NCBI RefSeq assembly: GCF_023227905.1
Contig: NZ_JALOCF010000065.1
Location: 1-19,560 of the forward strand
Source: Methylobacter sp.
GTDB taxonomy: Bacteria > Pseudomonadota > Gammaproteobacteria > Methylococcales > Methylomonadaceae
DNA length: 19,560 bases
Direction: 5' to 3'
Shown: piece by piece, positions 13,669 through 19,560 of the stretch
Layout of the letters: every line of letters begins with the position of its first letter
Numbering within the stretch: position 1 is the first letter of the stretch
Notes under the pieces: model-generated
What the model was told of the DNA's origin: nothing
Databases searched by the model: none
What the model saw: the letters and a program-made list of their open reading frames with translations, nothing else
Program-made: the position numbers and the translations under genes

Positions 13669-15105
13669 ATGTCTGATGAGTTATATAATACAATTTATGG
13701 GTCACTACAACAAGTAGGATACGAAGGAAGTTCAACCTCATATCGTAGAGAACTTTCTGGTATTGTCTATGGTACAAGTGATAATATTGCTGCAAGAGAA
13801 CTTCTCTTTCTCCAACTTCGTTCCGCCCATGCAATAAGAAATAATGGTTATGCCAAAGCAGCGCAGAAGAAGTATGTAGAAAACCTCAAAGCAATTAAAG
13901 TTAATTGGAAAGATGCAAAAGGTAAAAAACATACTCGTATGCAGGATTTATGGGATGAATTTGCTGCTAATCCTTCTCTTGATGGTTATGGAACATTAGA
14001 TAATATTCAATCTATTTGGAATTCTTCTATTTTCCAAAGTGGTTCTGCTCATACAAGATACCAAATTAGAAGAACAGGGAATGCTAATAAGATTCCTTTA
14101 AAACTTGATCTTATTCAATCTGAAACACATGATATATTTTACAATGGGCAGGATGGAATAAAAGACGTAAGAACAGGTATTGAATTTGAAGATTCTAAAC
14201 CTGTAAACTATTTCTATCGTAGGGGTCTTGTTGATACTTCAGTCATAACAGGTAATAATCCTTATGAAAGAATAACTATCCCTGCTGATGAAATTCTTCA
14301 TATGTTTATTCGGGAGTACCCTAATCAATGGATAGGGATACCATTCTTATCATCCGTCCTTATTCCTCTTTATGAACTTGATGAATTATCTGATGCAACT
14401 GTAGCAAAACAAAAAGCAGCACAAGCAATAAGCTGGATTGTAAAAGGAACAAACACAGGTAACTCTATGCCTGTTGGTGCTCCAGGTAAAGTTAAAGATA
14501 ATGCTGGGAATGATAAAATTGTCTTTAAAGCTAATGGTGGTAATGTTCAATATCTTAATAAAGGAGAAGATATAGCATTCTACCAATCTACGGATGTTGG
14601 GGCAAACCTTTTACCTTTTATTAATTCTGAACTTAGAAGAGTCGCGGCAGCAATAGGTTTACCCTATTTCCAACTTACAGGAGATTATTCAGGAATTGAT
14701 TTTTCTACATTAAGAGGTATTGCAATTGAACTTAGAAATAGAATTGAATTTATACATAACTTCTATACTATCCCACTTGGTTTAAATCCGCTATGTGTAA
14801 AGTTTAAAGGTTTAGCAACTCTTTACAATTCAAAAGTATCTAACGCTTATCCTTCTTTCCAACTTCCTCGTTGGTATGGTGTAGATGGTTTAAAAGATGC
14901 TCAAGAAGATGTTTTGGAAATTCAAAATGGTATTGGAACTCTTGAAAAAGCTCTTGATGAAAGACATTTAACTTTTGAAGAAGTTGTAGCAGATAGAGAA
15001 AAGATTACAGAATTAGGTTTAGATAATCTTCTTTATCCTAATGGTAAACCAATGGCTCAAGCTAATAATAGTTCAGCTAATACTAATTCAACCGGCAACG
15101 CTTAA
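13669..15105 (+). CDS. Portal protein (lambda gpB family)
   Basis: A 478-residue protein that forms the dodecameric ring at the packaging vertex, through which DNA enters and leaves the head. Family marks are RNNGYAKAAQKKYVENL (57-73) and IPADEILHMFIREYPNQWIG (204-223). Also seen are PFLSSVLIPLYELDELSDATVAKQK (from 225), the clip and crown region LRRVAAAIGLPYFQLTGDYS (322-341), and DFSTLRGIAIELR. The C-terminus is a Gln/Asn/Ser-rich flexible tail. The ATG is 4 bases after the HNH stop with a weak AGGTTTAAGTTT ribosome site. Poor initiation here may reflect the HNH insertion separating it from gpW. Length is slightly below lambda gpB (533). Confidence 0.93.
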   Translation: MSDELYNTIYGSLQQVGYEGSSTSYRRELSGIVYGTSDNIAARELLFLQLRSAHAIRNNGYAKAAQKKYVENLKAIKVNWKDAKGKKHTRMQDLWDEFAANPSLDGYGTLDNIQSIWNSSIFQSGSAHTRYQIRRTGNANKIPLKLDLIQSETHDIFYNGQDGIKDVRTGIEFEDSKPVNYFYRRGLVDTSVITGNNPYERITIPADEILHMFIREYPNQWIGIPFLSSVLIPLYELDELSDATVAKQKAAQAISWIVKGTNTGNSMPVGAPGKVKDNAGNDKIVFKANGGNVQYLNKGEDIAFYQSTDVGANLLPFINSELRRVAAAIGLPYFQLTGDYSGIDFSTLRGIAIELRNRIEFIHNFYTIPLGLNPLCVKFKGLATLYNSKVSNAYPSFQLPRWYGVDGLKDAQEDVLEIQNGIGTLEKALDERHLTFEEVVADREKITELGLDNLLYPNGKPMAQANNSSANTNSTGNA

Positions 15106-15113
15106 TAAATAGT

Positions 15114-15142
15114 TTGACAAACACCCTATTTTGTGTGATACT
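15114..15142 (+). promoter_or_regulatory. Strong sigma-70-like promoter with extended -10 before protease/scaffold/capsid genes
   Basis: A perfect TTGACA -35 (15114-15119), a 17-base spacer and a GATACT -10 (15137-15142) preceded by TGT (15134-15136), which makes an extended -10. The predicted start is near 15149, some 40 bases before the protease ATG. It would boost the genes needed in most copies: scaffold, decoration and major capsid protein. Confidence 0.65.
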
Positions 15143-15163
15143 AACCATGCACACAAGTAGGGT
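15123..15163 (+). promoter_or_regulatory. Long inverted repeat overlapping the promoter -10
   Basis: The left arm 15123-15137 (ACCCTATTTTGTGTG) pairs with the right arm 15150-15163 (CACACAAGTAGGGT). There are 13 Watson-Crick pairs, one small bulge and a 12-base loop. No T-run follows, so it is not a standard intrinsic terminator. It could be an operator over the -10, or a hairpin in read-through mRNA from the portal gene. Confidence 0.65.
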
Positions 15164-15187
15164 ATAGTCTCTACCAAAGGAAAACCT

Positions 15188-16360
15188 ATGATTACTCTTA
15201 AAGAACTAAATACTTTAGATGATTCCTCTTTATTGCAATCTCTTAGAGAAAATAAAGTAGGGTTAATCGCTGAAAAGAAAGCAACACTTAAATTTGCAGA
15301 TAATATTGCTGTCCAAGTTGAAGTAGCAAAAACTGAGACTCAAAAAAAAAGTTCCTCTGATATAGCTTCTGATACTGTTGATGTAACAATTGTTTGTAAT
15401 AGTGCTTGGTTCTGTGATTCTCATATGGATGTTCTTACAGATACAGCGTATGACAAAAGCATTTCTGCAAGAGGAAATTCAATCCCGCACATCAAAGACC
15501 ATAAGCATGAAACTACTGCTATTGTTGGAGATGTTAAAAAAGTCTATACAAAAGTTCTACCTTTAAAAGACTTAGGTATTCCTTCTGATGGTAGCACAAC
15601 TGCCCTACTTATGGATTCAACTATAAGGAAAGACTACGATGAAAAAGTATTCAATCTTTATAAAGCAGAAAAAATAAACCAACATTCGATTGGTTTAACT
15701 TATGGTGATCTACAACTTGCTTTAAATTCTCAAGTAGAAGAAGATAAAGCTGAATATGAAGTGTGGAATAAGTATTACCCCTCTATCATAAATAAGGAAC
15801 TTGTAGATAAAAAAGGATATTTTTGGGCTGTTACTGAAGTAGATGTTAGAGAAAATAGTTGCGTTTTATTCGGTGCAAATGCTCTTACTCCTACAATAAG
15901 TACAGAAACTAAATCTGAATTTACTAATGATATTTTTATTAACAAAGGAGCTAATATGGCGACTATTGAAGAACTACAAGCCGAGATTATCGGTTTGAAG
16001 GCAGAGCTAACTAAGGTACAAAATTCTTCACAAACTGCGGTCGCCGTAGCTGTAAAAGAAGAACAAGATCGTATCTTAGGTATTCAAGAAGCAGCAGTAA
16101 AATTCGGTATTAAATCCGATGTGACAAAATTAATTAAACTCGGCAACACTGTTGACCAATGTTTAGCTAATTTTGAAATTATTGCTGAAATGAGTCAAAA
16201 AGAAAATCCTTCTCCAAAAGGTGAAGATTTGAAAGGTAAATCAGACCCATCTAATACTAAAAAAGTTGGTGGAGAAGATGAAGATGAAACAATTTCTGGT
16301 TTGATGAAAGGTTTTGAAGTCCTTAGCAAACAAGATTCATTATTTGCAGGAGTTAGATAA
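15188..16360 (+). CDS. Prohead maturation protease fused to scaffold (lambda C-like)
   Basis: A 390-residue protein. Residues 60-245 look like a herpesvirus-assemblin/U35-type prohead protease. A conserved histidine region, HIKDHKHETTAIVGDV (101-116), is followed by the candidate nucleophile in KINQHSIGLTYG (162-173, S167), and by the closing strand VRENSCVLFGANAL (220-233). From about 257 the sequence changes to a helical scaffold: ATIEELQAEIIGLKAEL is a coiled coil. It is followed by a helical core and a charged tail (KGEDLKGKSDP, GGEDEDETISGL). Scaffold fills the procapsid and is cut by the protease before DNA enters. AAAGG before the ATG is the ribosome site. A nested start inside the gene is listed separately. 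Confidence 0.85.
   Translation: MITLKELNTLDDSSLLQSLRENKVGLIAEKKATLKFADNIAVQVEVAKTETQKKSSSDIASDTVDVTIVCNSAWFCDSHMDVLTDTAYDKSISARGNSIPHIKDHKHETTAIVGDVKKVYTKVLPLKDLGIPSDGSTTALLMDSTIRKDYDEKVFNLYKAEKINQHSIGLTYGDLQLALNSQVEEDKAEYEVWNKYYPSIINKELVDKKGYFWAVTEVDVRENSCVLFGANALTPTISTETKSEFTNDIFINKGANMATIEELQAEIIGLKAELTKVQNSSQTAVAVAVKEEQDRILGIQEAAVKFGIKSDVTKLIKLGNTVDQCLANFEIIAEMSQKENPSPKGEDLKGKSDPSNTKKVGGEDEDETISGLMKGFEVLSKQDSLFAGVR
15956..16360 (+). CDS. Nested in-frame scaffold protein (lambda Nu3-like)
   Basis: Inside the protease gene, in the same frame, the ATG at 15956 (Met257) has an excellent ribosome site. AAAGGAG (15944-15950) lies five bases upstream, better than that of the full-length gene. 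The 134-residue product begins MATIEELQAEIIGLKAEL, exactly where the protease domain ends and the scaffold coiled coil begins. Lambda uses the same plan: Nu3 scaffold is made from an internal start in C. Separate translation would supply many scaffold copies for each protease. The start is inferred from ribosome site, domain edge and family precedent. Confidence 0.72.
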   Translation: MATIEELQAEIIGLKAELTKVQNSSQTAVAVAVKEEQDRILGIQEAAVKFGIKSDVTKLIKLGNTVDQCLANFEIIAEMSQKENPSPKGEDLKGKSDPSNTKKVGGEDEDETISGLMKGFEVLSKQDSLFAGVR

Positions 16361-17151
16361 TGGTTGAATATAATGGTGGTTTTCAAACCTATCCAGATAG
16401 AGTCACAAAGAATGTATTCTTTCGTGCAGAAGGTAGAGCAACTAAACCTGTTACAGTAAAATCAGGCCAAGTATTGAAAGCATTATCTTTCTTGGAAACT
16501 GATTCTGCCGGTAAAGCAATTGCACATGGTCCTTTGACTGAAGGCACATTTGTTAAATTTGCTGCAATTACTAATGGCCAAACAATCATTCTTGGCGGTT
16601 TAACTTTTACTGCAGGTAGTTCTGGTACAACTGCAGCACAATTGGCAACTTCTTGGGCTGGTATTGCTGCTGGTACTGCTGCTGCTTCTATTACTTGGGC
16701 AGTAGGTGGTACTTTTACTGGTACTTTAACTGGCTGGGGTACTGAAGCTTATGATGCTGATTCAGTAATCTTTAACTCTTCTGCCCCTTTAACTAATGCA
16801 ACTGACCTAGCTGCAACTGGTACTGCAACAGCACCAACTTTAACTAAAGTTGATGGTGCAACTACTTTTAGTAAAATTGCTGGTGTTTTGGTATATGATG
16901 TTGATGCTTCTTCTGCTGATGTAGATGCTCAAGCTTATTCTGAAGCTTCATTTTGGGCAGATGCTCTAGTATGGGCTGCTGATCCTACACAAGATACTAT
17001 TACTAAACCTGATGGTACTACTGTAGCTGTTTCTGCTTATAATACTGGTTGTGCTGGTACTTCTGCGGCATCAAACTTGTTGAAGAAAAAATTCGTGGAA
17101 GGGTCTGAATTTGATCCTCTTGGTTTTAAAAATGCTGGAGATTATGTCTAA
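16360..17151 (+). CDS. Capsid decoration protein (lambda gpD-like) with inserted beta domain
   Basis: A 263-residue protein at the gpD position. The N-terminal part (KPVTVKSGQVLKALSFLETD, 29-48) and C-terminal part (SKIAGVLVYDVDASSADVDA, 171-190) follow the gpD-type head-decoration family. So do QAYSEASFWADALVWAAD and FDPLGFKNAGDYV. These proteins sit on trimeric sites of the expanded head and stabilise it against DNA pressure. Residues 64-165 are an extra Gly/Thr/Ala-rich module (NGQTIILGGLTFTAGSSGTT to LAATGTATAPTLTK) of a kind widespread in phage structural proteins. That explains why the protein is more than twice the length of lambda gpD (110). The ATG overlaps the upstream TAA by one base with an AGGAG ribosome site. 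GGT/GCT/ACT-rich codons suggest high expression. Confidence 0.83.
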   Translation: MVEYNGGFQTYPDRVTKNVFFRAEGRATKPVTVKSGQVLKALSFLETDSAGKAIAHGPLTEGTFVKFAAITNGQTIILGGLTFTAGSSGTTAAQLATSWAGIAAGTAAASITWAVGGTFTGTLTGWGTEAYDADSVIFNSSAPLTNATDLAATGTATAPTLTKVDGATTFSKIAGVLVYDVDASSADVDAQAYSEASFWADALVWAADPTQDTITKPDGTTVAVSAYNTGCAGTSAASNLLKKKFVEGSEFDPLGFKNAGDYV

Positions 17152-18350
17152 TGGCTCTTAATTTTCTTACTCCGTATCAAGTAGCTCCAATTTTAGAAGG
17201 AGTTATTAAAGGTTTGGAACCTGTTAGACCTAACTGGTTGCAAAGTTTCTTTGGCGCCCCTAAGTTTTCTGAAAATACCAGAATCAATCTGGATAAAGAA
17301 TATAATGTCAAAAATGTAATGGGTCAATTTGCAGCACCTAATGTTGATGTAAGTCCTATTGTATTGCCTGATTATGGTACTAAAGAGTTTTACTTTTCTT
17401 ATTCAAAAGAAAGTATTGATTCTGATGATTTTGATACTATTAATCAACGTCAAATTGGTCAAGAATTTGGTCAAGTAAATCCTCTCGCAAATAAAGCGGC
17501 TAGATTGCAACGCAAGATGATTTTAGCAGAACAAAGATTTGAAAATCTTTTTGAAAAAACTGCTGCGGATATTCTTTTGTATGGTGGTTATCAAGCTTCT
17601 GGTGAATATCATCCTACAGTAAGATATGACTTCCAAAAAACTGTTATTACTTCTAATACAGCTTTGGCAGCAAATAAACTGGTTCCTGCGGTTAATTTAA
17701 CTACCACTGCTGTAACTTTACCTTGGGATAGTTCAACTACTTATTTGCCAGTTCTACCAACTAATGGTGGTTTTACTGCTGGTGATAAAGCTTGGACTAA
17801 AGCAAATGTAGATGCTGCTAAAGCAACTCCAGTTAAAGATTTTATCAAAATGGTAGAATCTACTAAAATCAGAAGTAATGTTTCTGCTTTTATGATGTCT
17901 GATGATGCTTATGAGATTTTCCAGTATGATCTGAATAAGAACTACGGTACTGCTTCAGATACTACTTTGCTGGCACTATTGAAAGTTGGTCAAGATATTC
18001 TTCCAAGAATCCAAGAATACCGTGGTTTGACTTATAGACGTTCATATCCTGTTAATGATACTGGTGAAGTAATTGGTATCTATACTTATAATGCTGTTTA
18101 TAACAATAGAACTTCCGGTGCTGAAACAGCTTATATTGGTTCTGGTTGGGTAGTTGCACTTCCTCCTGCTTCTAGTGGTTTAAAAGTTTATGGTCGCATT
18201 ATGCATCCTAAAGCTAATTACTCCGCAATGCCGAGATGGATTAATTACTGGATGAATGATAAAACTGGTATTGAAGAATACGAGTATCATACCAATTTTG
18301 TAATGGCGCATTTAGATATTGACGCAATTACAACCTGGAAAGTAATTTAG
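17151..18350 (+). CDS. Major capsid protein (lambda gpE family)
   Basis: A 399-residue shell protein. The N-terminus (FLTPYQVAPILEGVIKGLEP, then RPNWLQSFFGAPKFSENTRI) and the middle (AAPNVDVSPIVLPDYGTKEF) fit the gpE-type HK97 fold. So do the spine-helix region PLANKAARLQRKMILAEQRF (about 111-130) and the C-terminal IGSGWVVALPPASSGLKVYG and GIEEYEYHTNFVMAHLDIDA. Length is above lambda gpE (341), with an added loop about residues 160-215 rich in Thr and Ala. The ATG overlaps the upstream TAA by one base. Together with the decoration protein it makes the mature head surface. The codon choice is strongly biased towards T-ending codons, as expected of an abundant product. Confidence 0.93.
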   Translation: MALNFLTPYQVAPILEGVIKGLEPVRPNWLQSFFGAPKFSENTRINLDKEYNVKNVMGQFAAPNVDVSPIVLPDYGTKEFYFSYSKESIDSDDFDTINQRQIGQEFGQVNPLANKAARLQRKMILAEQRFENLFEKTAADILLYGGYQASGEYHPTVRYDFQKTVITSNTALAANKLVPAVNLTTTAVTLPWDSSTTYLPVLPTNGGFTAGDKAWTKANVDAAKATPVKDFIKMVESTKIRSNVSAFMMSDDAYEIFQYDLNKNYGTASDTTLLALLKVGQDILPRIQEYRGLTYRRSYPVNDTGEVIGIYTYNAVYNNRTSGAETAYIGSGWVVALPPASSGLKVYGRIMHPKANYSAMPRWINYWMNDKTGIEEYEYHTNFVMAHLDIDAITTWKVI

Positions 18351-18379
18351 TCTTGTAAAGTTTTAGTTCTACTACTCCT

Positions 18380-18985
18380 ATGCCAAGCAAATCTTATATA
18401 GAAATAAAAGGTTTAGATACATTAAAGAACTCTATTAATGTAAACAGGATCAATAAAGGGATTGCTATAGGAGTAGGTAGAGCTATTTTACTTATTCATT
18501 CTGAACTTAAATCGAGTGTTGAGAGAGCTTATAGAACTCCTAGCAGTCTTGATTCAGTATTAATAGGTAAAAGCACATCTACACAACAATTAGGTGCAAA
18601 TATTATAAGAGGTGGGCTAGCTTACGCTAATAAACCAATTAATCTTGCAGCTTATAATATAGATTTTTATAAAGGTAATATTCCTCCTTTACCAAAGAAA
18701 AGAGAAGGGACTGTCCATGTAGTGGAGATTAAACGGGGAAGAAGAAAAATAGTTTATGGAAAAACTAATAGAGGTGGTTTTATACCAAGAACAGCAAGCG
18801 GATCGATTGTTAGATTTGGTAAAAAAGGTATAATGCTTGAAAGATTAGGTAAAACTCGTTATCCAGTAAGAACACTTTATGGCCCCTCTCTTTCTGATAT
18901 GGTTGATTATGTTTGGGATACTTCTAAAGTAAGAGCAGCAGTAAACTCTGCAACTGATAAAATACTAGACCTTATAGAATTATGA
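18380..18985 (+). CDS. Minor tail protein / tail completion, gpZ-like
   Basis: A 201-residue protein three positions after the decoration gene. It has a helical N-terminal part (INKGIAIGVGRAILLIHSEL, about 23-42, then SSVERAYRTPS). A basic middle follows (VEIKRGRRKIVYGKTNRGGF) and a conserved C-terminal KTRYPVRTLYGPSLSDMVDY (about 157-176). The pattern, from a helical start to an Arg-Tyr-Pro segment and a GPSL helix, is that of prophage minor tail protein Z, which helps complete the tail end that joins the head. No Shine-Dalgarno is visible in the 29-base gap before ATG (the gap is T-rich), which suggests low expression or coupling. It overlaps the next gene by an ATGA. Confidence 0.7.
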   Translation: MPSKSYIEIKGLDTLKNSINVNRINKGIAIGVGRAILLIHSELKSSVERAYRTPSSLDSVLIGKSTSTQQLGANIIRGGLAYANKPINLAAYNIDFYKGNIPPLPKKREGTVHVVEIKRGRRKIVYGKTNRGGFIPRTASGSIVRFGKKGIMLERLGKTRYPVRTLYGPSLSDMVDYVWDTSKVRAAVNSATDKILDLIEL

Positions 18986-19296
18986 TTATTGAAGATATAG
19001 ATTTTATTATGGATATGACTGGAGCAGATTTAACTTTCTCCGATTTCACTATTAAAGGTCTCGCTAATTATATGCCAGAGACTCTTTACAATGGTGATTA
19101 TAAAGTAGAGAAACAAGATTTCAGATTTCTAATATCTTCTAAAGCTTGTAAAGAGAATGGAATAACTCCTGGACTAACCTTTACTCATTCAGACGGTATT
19201 TACCTTTTCACTTTTAAAATAACTAACCAACCTATATTTGATTTAACTGGTTATGTAGAACTACTTGCCTCTTATGTCTCTAAGGAAGAAGTATGA
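18982..19296 (+). CDS. Head-tail joining/attachment protein (gpFII-like position)
   Basis: A 104-residue protein linked by ATGA overlaps on both sides. It reads as a small beta-rich protein: DLTFSDFTIKGLANYMPETL, then VEKQDFRFLISSKACKENG, GLTFTHSDGIYLFTFKI, and a final LTGYVELLASYVS. The middle phrase, a strand then a helix ending in a Gly-rich turn and a DG hairpin, is the outline of small siphovirus head-tail attachment proteins. Its place among neck genes supports this. The sequence is too short and divergent for a firm call, so I keep the name general. Confidence 0.55.
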   Translation: MIIEDIDFIMDMTGADLTFSDFTIKGLANYMPETLYNGDYKVEKQDFRFLISSKACKENGITPGLTFTHSDGIYLFTFKITNQPIFDLTGYVELLASYVSKEEV

Positions 19297-19560
19297 TTAA
19301 TATTGAAACCTTATTTGACTATATTGAATCCACTACAGGTTACACAATTGAATTTGCAAAAGAAAATGAACAAGAACTACCAGAAGATTTAGTTCTACCT
19401 AAATTAACTTTAGGGTATGGGCCAATAAGAAGAACAAGGCCAGAAAGTGAATTTGCATTAGGTGAATATGAAACCCAGGCAGAAAATCTTATTCAATCTT
19501 TCTATGTAAAGATTATATGTAAACAAGAAGATTTTCGCCCAGCTTTTATAATTCTATATA
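19293..19560 (+). CDS. Putative tail terminator/completion protein (3' partial)
   Basis: The gene begins at ATG 19293 in an ATGA overlap with the previous stop, with an AGGAAG ribosome site. It runs off the right edge after 89 codons. It starts INIETLFDYIESTTGYTIEF with a helix, followed by strands and KLTLGYGPIRRTRPESEF, then FYVKIICKQEDFRPAF. Its order after a gpZ-like and an attachment-type gene matches where siphoviruses place the tail terminator (lambda gpU-like). The sequence alone does not prove it, and the missing end prevents a length check. Confidence 0.5.
   Translation, partial: MINIETLFDYIESTTGYTIEFAKENEQELPEDLVLPKLTLGYGPIRRTRPESEFALGEYETQAENLIQSFYVKIICKQEDFRPAFIILY

Noticed and set aside
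15123..15163. Intrinsic terminator after the portal gene
   Set aside because: The hairpin is stable-looking but is not followed by a T-run and overlaps a good promoter, so I call it an inverted repeat of regulatory type.
1..19560. Diversity-generating retroelement, CRISPR array, tRNA genes, insertion sequence or anti-defence island
   Set aside because: No reverse transcriptase, template/variable repeat, spaced direct repeats, transposase or tRNA-like cloverleaf was seen. The repeat array in the tail gene is protein-level and diverged.

Overview
This window is part of the genome of an AT-rich tailed bacteriophage (or a prophage or phage-plasmid). The head genes follow the lambda/siphovirus plan: Nu1-like small terminase, GpA-type large terminase, gpW-like connector, gpB-like portal, protease with a nested scaffold, gpD-like decoration protein, gpE-like major capsid protein, then gpZ-like and other neck or tail-completion genes. 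A Gram-negative host is likely from these families, but the sequence does not name the host. Nearly every base is coding, and most genes overlap by 1-10 nt or abut, as in coupled phage operons.

Region 1 (1-3585, + strand) is an early or metabolic block. It opens with the C-terminal part of a plasmid-type (Rep_3-like) replication initiator. Several small genes follow, including a coiled-coil protein, a winged-helix protein, a single-pass membrane microprotein and a Cys-rich protein. It ends with dihydrofolate reductase and thymidylate synthase. These two act in one cycle: ThyA makes dTMP and dihydrofolate, and DHFR regenerates tetrahydrofolate.

Region 2 (3589-10036, - strand) is a leftward operon of tail-appendage and adsorption genes. 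From promoter-proximal to distal it holds a small membrane-anchored protein, four small structural-type proteins, a large protein with a 22-residue repeat array, and a fiber-tail adaptor-like protein. It ends with a 649-residue SGNH-hydrolase-like tail protein. It converges on thyA with only 3 bp between the stop codons.

Region 3 (10037-10178) is the divergent control region. It has two face-to-face promoter candidates sharing one palindromic -10 segment.

Region 4 (10179-19560, + strand) is the packaging, head and connector operon, interrupted by a free-standing HNH endonuclease. A second strong promoter candidate with a long inverted repeat lies just before the protease/scaffold/capsid genes. 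The window ends inside a putative tail-terminator gene.

The main points of interest are an in-frame internal start that would make a lambda Nu3-like scaffold and a plasmid-like initiator on a phage genome. Also notable are three virion proteins that each carry an extra module inside their core fold, an indel-free 22-residue repeat array, and the two regulatory regions. I see no CRISPR array, tRNA gene, insertion sequence, integrase or recognisable anti-defence system.
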